Source: a virus. From it: 41,997 nt of DNA. The stretch spans positions 1 through 41,997 of the IMG/VR virus record IMGVR_UViG_3300008120_000451; one strand, 5' to 3'. Positions 36,226 to 41,997 of this stretch are shown piece after piece. Within the stretch, counting starts at the first letter, position 1. Every line of letters begins with the position of its first letter. Position numbers and translations under genes: made by a program. The notes under the pieces are model-generated. The model worked only from the letters and a program-made list of their open reading frames with translations. It searched no databases and was not told the origin of the DNA.

Positions 36226-37022
36226 GTCAAAACAGAAAAAAGTTTTGTTTTCGCAGAAAGTGCTAGCAAGCTGTTTTGATCGGGGAGACCAGTTGCATCG
36301 TCTCCAACATAACCAATCTTTCGTTGGAAGTTTGCGAAGGCGCTACGCGTCTGAGCGTCGTAAGTTCCTCTCTTCGCATTCCGGAGTCCGACTTCTTGAG
36401 CCAAGGCCAGCTGGATGAGCTCGACGTCCCGGCAAGGTTTTAACGAAAGAACTCGTGATAAGTTTACCGGAGGCTGCCGGATCTCCCCCTCCGGATCTTT
36501 CAACCGGTTTCGTGAAAAGTCTGGACGTCCAAAGCCCAGCACATCCGTCAGGTACCTGGTGCGTTCAAAGATTCCGTTACGGTCCTGAGGTCCCTTCAGC
36601 AGTCCAGTGTCAACGTTAGCTTCGATCGTTTTAAAGCTTCCGTTAAAAGTTACACCCGTCACGTCTGTGACGATCCCCACATGTGGCATCTCGAAATGGG
36701 CACCCGTTGAGAAGTTAAAGAAGACGACGTCTCCTGGTTTGGGATTCACGTAAAGTCGACCCGTTCGTAAAAAGTTTGCTGCAGCAGCTGGGGTATACAC
36801 GCAACTGGGAATATCGACGTCGGTTACCTTCGCTACGTAATCAATAAACGATCCAGACCAAGGCTGGCCGCTATACCCGCTACGCTCGCCGTAGTACGAT
36901 ACACGTCCAGCTTGGCTTCTATAACCCAGATGGCTCGCCGCCTCCTCCAGGAATGCACGTAACTTTTCACGACGTCCGTTAGATCCAGATCCAGATCCAG
37001 ATCTTCCTCGCCGGCTAAACAT
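36222..37022 (-). CDS. CHAP-like domain protein with peptidoglycan-binding tail
   Basis: 266 residues. A Ser/Gly/Arg N-terminus (coded by AGATCC repeats) is followed by a CHAP/NlpC-like domain: YSGQPWSGSFIDYVAK, KPGDVVFFNF, EMPHVGIVTD (His114), FKTIEAN (Glu134). The position of the usual catalytic Cys is Ser56 (PWSGSF). The last 60 residues (LIQLALAQEVGL, YDAQTRSAFANFQRKIG) are a PG_binding_1 domain. It could be an endolysin, a virion hydrolase or an inactive wall-binding protein. Confidence 0.8.
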   Translation of the reverse strand: MFSRRGRSGSGSGSNGRREKLRAFLEEAASHLGYRSQAGRVSYYGERSGYSGQPWSGSFIDYVAKVTDVDIPSCVYTPAAAANFLRTGRLYVNPKPGDVVFFNFSTGAHFEMPHVGIVTDVTGVTFNGSFKTIEANVDTGLLKGPQDRNGIFERTRYLTDVLGFGRPDFSRNRLKDPEGEIRQPPVNLSRVLSLKPCRDVELIQLALAQEVGLRNAKRGTYDAQTRSAFANFQRKIGYVGDDATGLPDQNSLLALSAKTKLFSVLT

Positions 37023-37181
37023 TTACTGCTCCGTTAAAAGTTTCTCCAGGTAGCTCACCAGGTGCTGAGCTTCGTTGGCTCGAGTCGTCATGCGTATGTG
37101 ATCGACGCGGTTTGCTGCCTGGCGAATGTCTTCTTCCAGACGTTGGGCATGTTCCCTGGCCGCTTCTAAAATTTGTTCCAC
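37023..37181 (-). CDS. 52-aa helical protein
   Basis: GTG start after AAGGAGTGACC. Sequence EQILEAAREHAQRLEEDIRQ and QHLVSYLEKLLTEQ predicts two helices. Its stop touches the ATG of the hydrolase gene. Unknown function. Confidence 0.6.
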   Translation of the reverse strand: MEQILEAAREHAQRLEEDIRQAANRVDHIRMTTRANEAQHLVSYLEKLLTEQ

Positions 37182-37183
37182 GG

Positions 37184-38167
37184 TCACTCCTTGACCTCGT
37201 TTGTATTGTTGTCATTCTCTTCGCTTTCTACGATCTCTGCATCTACTATATCATCTCGAACGTCCGTTTCAACCTCTACAGTGACACCCGTTGCTGCAAG
37301 GCTGGCCGCGTTTGACATGGCGTTGACGGCTAGCCGGTTCAGACGTTCAGCAATGATACTAGCAGCTGGACGTACGTCTAGGTTAACGTTCGCATCTAAC
37401 TCTACACCACCACGCACGCCTGCGCGATCCAGAATCTCAGTGGCGGCTTTTAATTTTACCGGCTCAGATTCTGCGTTCGACATCATGTCTTCGAGAACGT
37501 CGACGGCGTAGGGAGCTGCCTGGGTTAACTTTGCACGAGCTCGTTCGATGTCATCTCCCGGACGTCTCTTCAAACTTCCTAGGTGGATCCGACACAGGCC
37601 GTCATCAGTCAGACGTCCAGAAGACCAAAGTTGGCAGCGGATCCCGTCGTCTTTGATTGCGTTGCATCTGTGAGGGAGGGCGGCTGGCTTACGTTTAGAA
37701 CTTTTAACGGGTTCCGTTTGTTCTTTGATCCAGGATCTGGTAGCACCGATGACCCAAGGCGGTACGAGGTAGTCGGTTGATTCTTCTGCGATGAGATCGT
37801 ATCCGATGAGGTAGTCGGAGTTCTTATTTGATGGGTCCGTTAAAAGTGGTTTCTTTTCTGCAAGGCTCAACACTCGACGTTCGGTTAACATCTCGGAGCT
37901 GATGGCTTGGATCAATCCGGTTGGGACTCCGTTAGTGGCGTAGACAGGAGCCCAGTTTAGTTTCGATCGACGTAAGATGGCACGGTTCTCATACGTATCT
38001 TCACAAACACCACGGTCAGACTCTTGGATACCTAGCAGGGACAGATCTGGACGTAGGTTAATCGGTTCATCAATACGAACGTCGGGCTTCTCTATTTCGG
38101 GGGCGGAAAATGGGTTCGTATCCTCGCCGCTATCCTCGCCGGGGTCGACGTTTGTTGGGTCTGTCAT
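37184..38167 (-). CDS. terminase small subunit-like protein
   Basis: 327 residues. Disordered acidic ends flank a core with a Cys/His knuckle (HRCNAIKDDGIRCQLW, CRIHLGS) and YAVDVLEDMMSN, VKLKAATEILDRAGVRGG, features I associate with small terminases of actinophages that bind packaging sites. It is far from terL (31 kb away in this window), which is odd. The HTH protein next to terL is the rival candidate. Confidence 0.55.
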   Translation of the reverse strand: MTDPTNVDPGEDSGEDTNPFSAPEIEKPDVRIDEPINLRPDLSLLGIQESDRGVCEDTYENRAILRRSKLNWAPVYATNGVPTGLIQAISSEMLTERRVLSLAEKKPLLTDPSNKNSDYLIGYDLIAEESTDYLVPPWVIGATRSWIKEQTEPVKSSKRKPAALPHRCNAIKDDGIRCQLWSSGRLTDDGLCRIHLGSLKRRPGDDIERARAKLTQAAPYAVDVLEDMMSNAESEPVKLKAATEILDRAGVRGGVELDANVNLDVRPAASIIAERLNRLAVNAMSNAASLAATGVTVEVETDVRDDIVDAEIVESEENDNNTNEVKE

Positions 38168-38389
38168 ATGGACGTCCGTTCTAAGACTGGCCGCACCGCG
38201 GGGAGAGACATGGTGCGACCAGCCGATTTTTGCGTAAGGTGCTACGCGGTAAGGGGTCTCTTCCCGACGTCACCAATTTGCATTTTCGGTGACGGTACTA
38301 GTATGGTGGAAAAGTTTTTTGGGTGAGTTGAGGGTGACGCGCACCTTCCGTTTACAAACAACGGAAAAGCCCCCATAAAATCAAGGATC

Positions 38390-38515
38390 TTACACCGGTT
38401 TAATTGGATGACGTTTTACGTATCCTCGCCGGATCATGTATCCAATCATGCTGATTGAAACATTTGAGTAGTAAGCAGCAGTTTTTGAGTTAACTAGTTT
38501 TACTTCTTCTTGCAT
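38390..38515 (-). CDS. 41-aa HTH micro-protein
   Basis: Starts MQEEVKLVNSKTAAYYSNVS. The segment TAAYYSNVSISMIGYMIRRGYV looks like an AlpA/excisionase-type winged HTH. ATG lies inside the end of the upstream gene, with GTGGGGGT before it. A hairpin TTCCGTT/AACGGAA follows. The rest of the gap up to 38167 holds no gene. Confidence 0.5.
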   Translation of the reverse strand: MQEEVKLVNSKTAAYYSNVSISMIGYMIRRGYVKRHPIKPV

Positions 38516-38739
38516 TTACAATTACCCCCACCACAGCATCCGCTGTCTGGTTTTTCTGCATCAAGAAAAATCCACCTACCCTTTGCATCCCTGGCCGGTT
38601 TATCGAGAAGGGATTGAATCTTTTGGGCTTCAAATCTAGCAAGTGCTTTATCTAGTTCTGCCCAAGCAGCATCTACATTTTTTCTTCTCCTGCGTTCAGC
38701 CCAGTTGCGTCCAAAGATCTTACGAAAGAACTTCTTCAT
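38500..38739 (-). CDS. 79-aa basic protein with Cys-rich tail
   Basis: Starts MKKFFRKIFGRNWAERRRRK and ends SGCCGGGNCKCKKK, with four Cys that could bind metal. Basic head and helical middle. Unknown role; located in an operon with the Lys/Pro-rich protein. Confidence 0.65.
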   Translation of the reverse strand: MKKFFRKIFGRNWAERRRRKNVDAAWAELDKALARFEAQKIQSLLDKPARDAKGRWIFLDAEKPDSGCCGGGNCKCKKK

Positions 38740-38741
38740 GA

Positions 38742-39020
38742 CTACTTGCTGTTCTTCTTAGGAGCTGGCTTCTTAGGAGCTGGCTTCTTAGCGGTTGGAG
38801 CAGTTGGCTTCTTAGCTACTGGCTTCTTCGCTGTTGAGGTTGCTGGCTTCTTTTTCGGAGTTGCCTTCTGAACCTTCGGTAGTTCCACCTTCTTGGTGGT
38901 CTCCTTCAGAGTTGAGAAGTCCGTTTTCTGAATCAGATCCTTCACCTGTTCCGGGCTCAGAATTGTTACTTGGTTCTCCTTCGAGAACGCCTTCTTGATT
39001 TGATTGAATAGATTTTTCAT
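38742..39020 (-). CDS. 92-aa Lys/Pro/Ala-rich protein (histone H1-like tail)
   Basis: Start at MKNLFNQIKKAFSKENQVTI (ATG 39020). The second half is PKKKPA, AKKPVAKK, APKKPAPKK repeats like bacterial H1-type DNA-binding tails. It overlaps the upstream gene by 209 bp in another frame. DNA compaction or binding is likely. Confidence 0.65.
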   Translation of the reverse strand: MKNLFNQIKKAFSKENQVTILSPEQVKDLIQKTDFSTLKETTKKVELPKVQKATPKKKPATSTAKKPVAKKPTAPTAKKPAPKKPAPKKNSK

Positions 39021-39171
39021 TACCTTTTTCTTTCTCTTGTTTATTACAAGTTTTGCAATAGCAGTACCACACACTGTCGTACCACTTAATTTCTGGTCTA
39101 CACAATTCGTGCGTGTTGGTATAGCAATACCCACATACTCGAGTTGTGTCTGTTTCCTTTTCTTTTGCCAC
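38812..39171 (-). CDS. 119-aa zinc-finger protein with acidic tail (overprinted)
   Basis: GTG start after AGGTAGCT. The head CGYCYTNTHELCRPEIKWYD, WYCYCKTCNKQ is a clear zinc site. The Gly/Ser/Glu tail (EGSDSENGLLNSEGDHQEGG) has no stop until 38812, so it overlaps the Lys/Pro-rich gene in a second frame. The head is surely coding; the long tail is less sure. Confidence 0.6.
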   Translation of the reverse strand: MAKEKETDTTRVCGYCYTNTHELCRPEIKWYDSVWYCYCKTCNKQEKEKGNEKSIQSNQEGVLEGEPSNNSEPGTGEGSDSENGLLNSEGDHQEGGTTEGSEGNSEKEASNLNSEEASS

Positions 39172-39173
39172 AG

Positions 39174-39845
39174 CTACCTAACTACATAAATAGTCTCTTT
39201 GTGGTGCTTGACTTTTACCGTTGGGTCGGCCCAAACAGTAAATCCGTTTCTCCTGGCATTCATGCACCAAGAATAATCTTCTCCTACATTGCACTCAAAG
39301 TCAAGTTGATCCCACTTAACTCCTTGAATCCTGAACCATGGTCTGTCGCACTTCTCGAAAACACCGGACTTAATGGCAATAAATCCAAACCCTAGACCGA
39401 ACACTTCTACTGGATCATCCTTCATAAAGAACGACAGCTCGTTGGTTAGAGTCGGTCTACCCTTGTCATCAAAAAATGCACAGGCTAATGTACCCATTGG
39501 ATCTGTTCTGTACAATCCGCCAACAATATCTAAATCTGATTTGAGCAGCTTCTCAAACTCAGCAATATCCCATGAGATATCTGAATCAATCCAAAAGATC
39601 TTGTCGTAAGTATATTTACCTGCACCAACTTCTCTGGTGACCCAATCGTTTTCCCATTGGTCAAGTGCGGTAATTTCTCTTGCACTTGGAATGAACGAAG
39701 AATACTTATTCAACCACTTGTATGTGTATCCGTTCTCGGTTAACCAATTGATCGTATCTAGCAGACTTCGCACATACTCAGGGTTTAGTGAACTACCTGG
39801 AGTAGCAATTAAAACGTTATAGTGCTTCTTCTGGCTTGCAGACAC
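39174..39845 (-). CDS. GT-A fold glycosyltransferase
   Basis: 223 residues. YNVLIATPGSSLNPEYVRSL starts the nucleotide-sugar fold, FWIDSDISWD carries the DxD metal motif, and GVKWDQLDFECNVGEDYSWC fits the acceptor side ED motif. Such phage enzymes glycosylate virion proteins, DNA bases or surface sugars; the target is unknown. Overlaps the upstream gene by 29 bp. Confidence 0.8.
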   Translation of the reverse strand: MSASQKKHYNVLIATPGSSLNPEYVRSLLDTINWLTENGYTYKWLNKYSSFIPSAREITALDQWENDWVTREVGAGKYTYDKIFWIDSDISWDIAEFEKLLKSDLDIVGGLYRTDPMGTLACAFFDDKGRPTLTNELSFFMKDDPVEVFGLGFGFIAIKSGVFEKCDRPWFRIQGVKWDQLDFECNVGEDYSWCMNARRNGFTVWADPTVKVKHHKETIYVVR

Positions 39846-40083
39846 TTAACCATCCTTCAACTAGTGATTGAAATTGTGGAACCGTTAGATTTGATAGTAC
39901 TGCCACATCTTCTGGATTTACAAGCAGATAGTAGAACAGCTCGTATGTATCAACAAGCTTCTTACTTTCATCTGCCTTTTCTAGAGCGATTGCGGCTAGA
40001 ACTGAAATGCTATCTAGGTGGCTCAAGTTTAGTGACTTTTCTGGAGCATACTCCACGGTCACATATTTTCTTTCGTCAGACAT
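39817..40083 (-). CDS. 88-aa hypothetical protein
   Basis: Starts MSDERKYVTVEYAPEKSLNL. Helical core ISVLAAIALEKADE and an end VPQFQSLVEGWLSVC resembling small tail-assembly-type proteins. Unknown; coupled to the membrane protein before it by an eight-base overlap. Confidence 0.65.
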   Translation of the reverse strand: MSDERKYVTVEYAPEKSLNLSHLDSISVLAAIALEKADESKKLVDTYELFYYLLVNPEDVAVLSNLTVPQFQSLVEGWLSVCKPEEAL

Positions 40084-40237
40084 TGAACATTCTTTCTTTT
40101 ACAGCCCGGACATCTTTACCAATTGATCCTAGCTTATAAAACAAGATAAAGGCGAACATCAACACGGCCCCTACAATCATTAGGAAAAGCACGATTTTGA
40201 TTGGCCAAACGAAAAAGATATTGAAAAAGGTTTTCAT
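40076..40237 (-). CDS. 53-aa single-span membrane protein
   Basis: Starts MKTFFNIFFVWPIKIVLFLM with one long hydrophobic helix to FILFYKLG, then a basic tail. TAATG coupling with the zinc protein upstream. Unknown. Confidence 0.7.
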   Translation of the reverse strand: MKTFFNIFFVWPIKIVLFLMIVGAVLMFAFILFYKLGSIGKDVRAVKERMFNV

Positions 40238-40692
40238 TAGATTTCCGATCTACATTGTTTGCACAGAAGCTTATCGTAACCTGTCGGCTCTTCCATTGCA
40301 ACCCCCCGCTGGCTAACTGCCACTGGAGCAATTGGCCCACCAACTCCACATCGATCACACTTCATATCAATCAGCCACTCGACTTCTCTGCCATCAGCAA
40401 TGGCCTTCTTCAGTCCTCGGCCTAAAGCGTGTAAAGGTCCTTGACCTTCGGTTTTTCTCAAGAAAGATCTTGTGTCTGAAGTTCTCAGAACAACTCGTTG
40501 CTCTTTGCATGGACATTCCATCCTGGTTGGTTTACAAAATACCAATCCGGCAACTAAAGTATGTCTGGTTATCGGATGTCCACAAACACAGATTCTGCCA
40601 TCTCGATCTCTACCTGGAACTAAATTTTTCTCAGCTTCTTCTACTTCTTCAAACGTAAAATCTACGTACGAAAATGGATCTTTTTCTGTCAT
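40237..40692 (-). CDS. 151-aa zinc-binding protein
   Basis: Starts MTEKDPFSYVDFTFEEVEEA after AAGGAGTTTTT. Two Cys/His regions: CVCGHPITRH...CKPTRMECPC and CDRCGVG...CKQC. The first resembles a phage treble-clef (CxCGH..RH...C..C). First gene of the 40.7-38.4 kb operon. Confidence 0.7.
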   Translation of the reverse strand: MTEKDPFSYVDFTFEEVEEAEKNLVPGRDRDGRICVCGHPITRHTLVAGLVFCKPTRMECPCKEQRVVLRTSDTRSFLRKTEGQGPLHALGRGLKKAIADGREVEWLIDMKCDRCGVGGPIAPVAVSQRGVAMEEPTGYDKLLCKQCRSEI

Positions 40693-40793
40693 AAAAACTC
40701 CTTCTTAAAAATTTGACAACTTCATCCTAACACAAGTCGATCCATGTATCTCATGAAACACCATGAAAAACACATGAAAAACATAATCAAACC

Positions 40794-40886
40794 CATGTAA
40801 CCATGTAAGTCAACTATAGTTTCAGTTAACGCAGAATTGAACTCTATACGCGTAGTAAAACTATAGTTGTATTACATGGTTACATG
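40794..40886. promoter_or_regulatory. 28-bp inverted repeat, candidate operator pair
   Basis: CATGTAACCATGTAA then three bases then AACTATAGTT (40794-40821) is repeated inverted at 40859-40886 with 26 of 28 matches. CATGAAAAAC direct repeats lie just to the left. It sits between divergent genes; the 420-bp gap has no ORF. Confidence 0.75.
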
Positions 40887-41112
40887 ACTATGTATAGCAA
40901 CTTTTTTAAAACTATTTTCAAATTTTTTACTAGTATCTCTTTGTAGCAGATTTCTCGATCTTGTACAGCTTTTTGCTTTTCCCTAAATATACAGCAGTAG
41001 GATTAAAGTTGAAATTATACACTACGTCTTTTTCAAAACCCTCTTCTTTTATACAAATTTATATAAAAGATGTCCAATAATCCCACTTCATTTTTGAGTA
41101 TAAAATAGACTC

Positions 41113-41319
41113 ATGTCAGAGAATTTTGAACCCGAAGCAATCCTAGATAAGATCGCTTTGTGCTCAATCGTGATCGACCAGATCAAAGAAGAATACGAAA
41201 TAACTCCTGACCCTGATCAACGCGCAGACTTGTTATTAGCGGTTGAGGGTTTAGCAGATAATGTAGCTCGCTTAGTGATGGACGTTCGTGATAAAGTCTG
41301 GAACCATCCAAAAGTTTAA
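41113..41319 (+). CDS. 68-aa hypothetical protein (plus strand, leaderless)
   Basis: Starts MSENFEPEAILDKIALCSIV. Helical, with EYEITPDPDQRADLLLAVEG. TAAAAT ends six bases before ATG and there is no RBS, matching the leaderless geometry of other genes here. Transcribed away from the 40.7 kb operon. Confidence 0.7.
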   Translation: MSENFEPEAILDKIALCSIVIDQIKEEYEITPDPDQRADLLLAVEGLADNVARLVMDVRDKVWNHPKV

Positions 41320-41344
41320 CAACTAAATCATAGAAAGTACTTAA

Positions 41345-41997
41345 ATGAGACTCCGCCCAGTAAAGGGCGAGGGAGAGCGCTCGAAGTCATTATTGAAAAA
41401 AGGACCGTTGCTTATTGCAACGGCCCTCTTTATCGGCTATCCGGTTTGTATAGCCCAAGCGGTTACTACTTCTTCCGCTTTAGGACTGCCAATACAGCAG
41501 CAAGGACAAATACAGAAACCCATCCAGCTACAAACCCAACCCAAAAACTATCTAAGTTTACGGTCAATTGCATCGTTACCCTCCAATCAGGAAATCAGTA
41601 CTCTTGAGTCTACTCTTAATTCCTACAAAGCACAACTCAAAACGCTAAAATCTTCTACCCCTCTAGACCCATCTTTTTCAGCCGAAATAGCCCAGAAAGT
41701 CCAAATCCTAGAGACCAAGATCCAGTCCCTAGAAACCAAGATCCAACGTCTAAAAGACAGCCTAGTATCCCTACAATTAGCTAAAGACACCCTTTCTTCC
41801 GCTATTGCTACCCTGGACGTCGCCATAGCCACAGAATCGGCCGCTTTGACCAAATACAACACAGCCAAGGCCAAACACGACCAAGATCTCTCAACCTTTA
41901 CAGAAGCATCCTCGGCCCTTTCTAAAGCAGAATCAGCCCTACAAACAGCCACTTCTGACGCTTCTAAAGCCCTGGACGTCTACAACACAGCTTCAGC
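41345..41997 (+). CDS. secreted coiled-coil protein (3' end outside window)
   Basis: An open frame of 217 codons from ATG 41345 runs off the right edge. A signal peptide (KKGPLLIATALFIGYPVCIA) with cleavage site AQA is followed by a Gln/Pro linker and then long heptad coiled coil (VQILETKIQSLETKIQRLKD, LAKDTLSSAIATLD). Likely an exported or virion-surface fibre or adhesin-like protein. TTG 41399 is an alternative start. RBS is weak. Confidence 0.7.
   Translation, partial: MRLRPVKGEGERSKSLLKKGPLLIATALFIGYPVCIAQAVTTSSALGLPIQQQGQIQKPIQLQTQPKNYLSLRSIASLPSNQEISTLESTLNSYKAQLKTLKSSTPLDPSFSAEIAQKVQILETKIQSLETKIQRLKDSLVSLQLAKDTLSSAIATLDVAIATESAALTKYNTAKAKHDQDLSTFTEASSALSKAESALQTATSDASKALDVYNTAS
41402..41425 (-). 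terminator. hairpin with T-run on minus strand
   Basis: GGGCCGTTGC pairs with GCAACGGTCC, followed by TTTTTTC on the minus strand. It fits as terminator of the 35-aa gene but lies inside the plus-strand signal-peptide coding region. Confidence 0.5.
41466..41573 (-). CDS. 35-aa membrane micro-protein, antisense to secreted protein
   Basis: Starts MQLTVNLDSFWVGFVAGWVS, one helix (WVGFVAGWVSVFVLAAVLAV) and LKRKK end. GGAGGG lies six bases before ATG and a T-rich terminator follows. It is fully antisense to the plus-strand gene, so one of the two may not be used. Confidence 0.45.
   Translation of the reverse strand: MQLTVNLDSFWVGFVAGWVSVFVLAAVLAVLKRKK

Larger units (their letters stand above)
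34687..37847. repeat. dispersed CGTTAAAAGTT words
   Basis: Seven copies of CGTTAAAAGT(T): 34687, 34745, 35352, 36641, 37032 and 37838 in one direction, and 37699-37709 in the other. They fall in intergenic DNA, across a stop codon, and inside genes in different reading frames. The related CGTTAGAAGTT is at 30116 and, inverted, at 2869, 3093 and 35086. Confidence 0.6.

Noticed and set aside
41623-41952. Minus-strand ORF opposite the coiled-coil gene
   Set aside because: It is the antisense shadow of a clear heptad-repeat frame and lacks an RBS.
1-41997. tRNA genes, rRNA genes and insertion sequences
   Set aside because: I looked for T-arm-like GTTCGANTC motifs, transposase motifs and terminal repeats and saw none that hold up; short or divergent tRNAs could be missed by eye.

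Overview
The window looks like a large piece of an actinobacteriophage, or an actinophage-like prophage or metagenomic contig. The evidence is a portal protein, a large terminase, a terminase-small-like protein, peptidoglycan hydrolases, a phage glycosyltransferase and dozens of tiny unknown genes packed mostly on the minus strand. An actinobacterial host is inferred from two perfect DtxR/IdeR-type iron boxes, several promoters placed for leaderless mRNAs, and the types of small hypothetical proteins present. No integrase, tRNA, CRISPR array or replication gene was recognised. Nearly all genes read right to left; plus-strand genes are a HicA-like gene (19.5 kb), a small cysteine-rich gene (34.0 kb) and two genes at the right edge.

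Layout. 1-2.66 kb: portal (cut by the window edge), a DUF1360 membrane protein, a short phage protein and a two-HTH protein, translationally coupled. 2.66-3.77 kb: a 1.1-kb non-coding block with two exact 19-bp iron boxes, two dense AGCT (GAGCT-type) arrays and a GATC cluster between them. 3.8-7.8 kb: terminase large subunit, a second HTH protein (possible small terminase), a peptidoglycan-binding protein and three tiny membrane proteins (possible lysis cassette). 7.8-33.9 kb: about 60 small genes, many of them self-contained cassettes: a conserved promoter (TTGCgAAATGTC, 16-18 bp, TAxAxT), an RBS of type GAAAGGAAA, one to three ORFs, and a hairpin terminator. Recognisable products here are an NlpC/P60 lipoprotein, a dual-specificity phosphatase, a polynucleotide-kinase-like ATPase, a prepilin peptidase, a MoxR-like AAA+ ATPase with a HEXXH/VWA partner, two XRE repressors and many mini zinc-ribbon proteins. 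At least three structured non-coding RNAs are likely (11.8, 15.2 and 17.6 kb). 34-38.2 kb: a block with different base use and AGGAG-type RBSs, holding leaderless genes, a CHAP-like hydrolase with a peptidoglycan-binding tail and a terminase-small-like protein. 38.4-40.7 kb: an AT-richer block with a glycosyltransferase, Cys-rich and Lys/Pro-rich proteins. 40.7-41.1 kb: a divergent control region with a 28-bp inverted repeat. 41.1-42 kb: a small plus-strand gene and the start of a secreted coiled-coil protein.

The most unusual signals are at DNA and RNA level. They are the iron boxes beside the AGCT arrays; the sorting of GATC, AGCT, GGCC and CCGG palindromes into spacers and out of many genes; a repeated promoter module; hairpin loops and one small RNA carrying the complement of the phage's own RBS; a dispersed CGTTAAAAGTT word that ignores reading frame; and a leaderless promoter class with a fixed 6-nt gap between the -10 box and ATG. 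All coordinates and motif counts come from reading by eye. No similarity search was run, so family names rest on recognised motifs.
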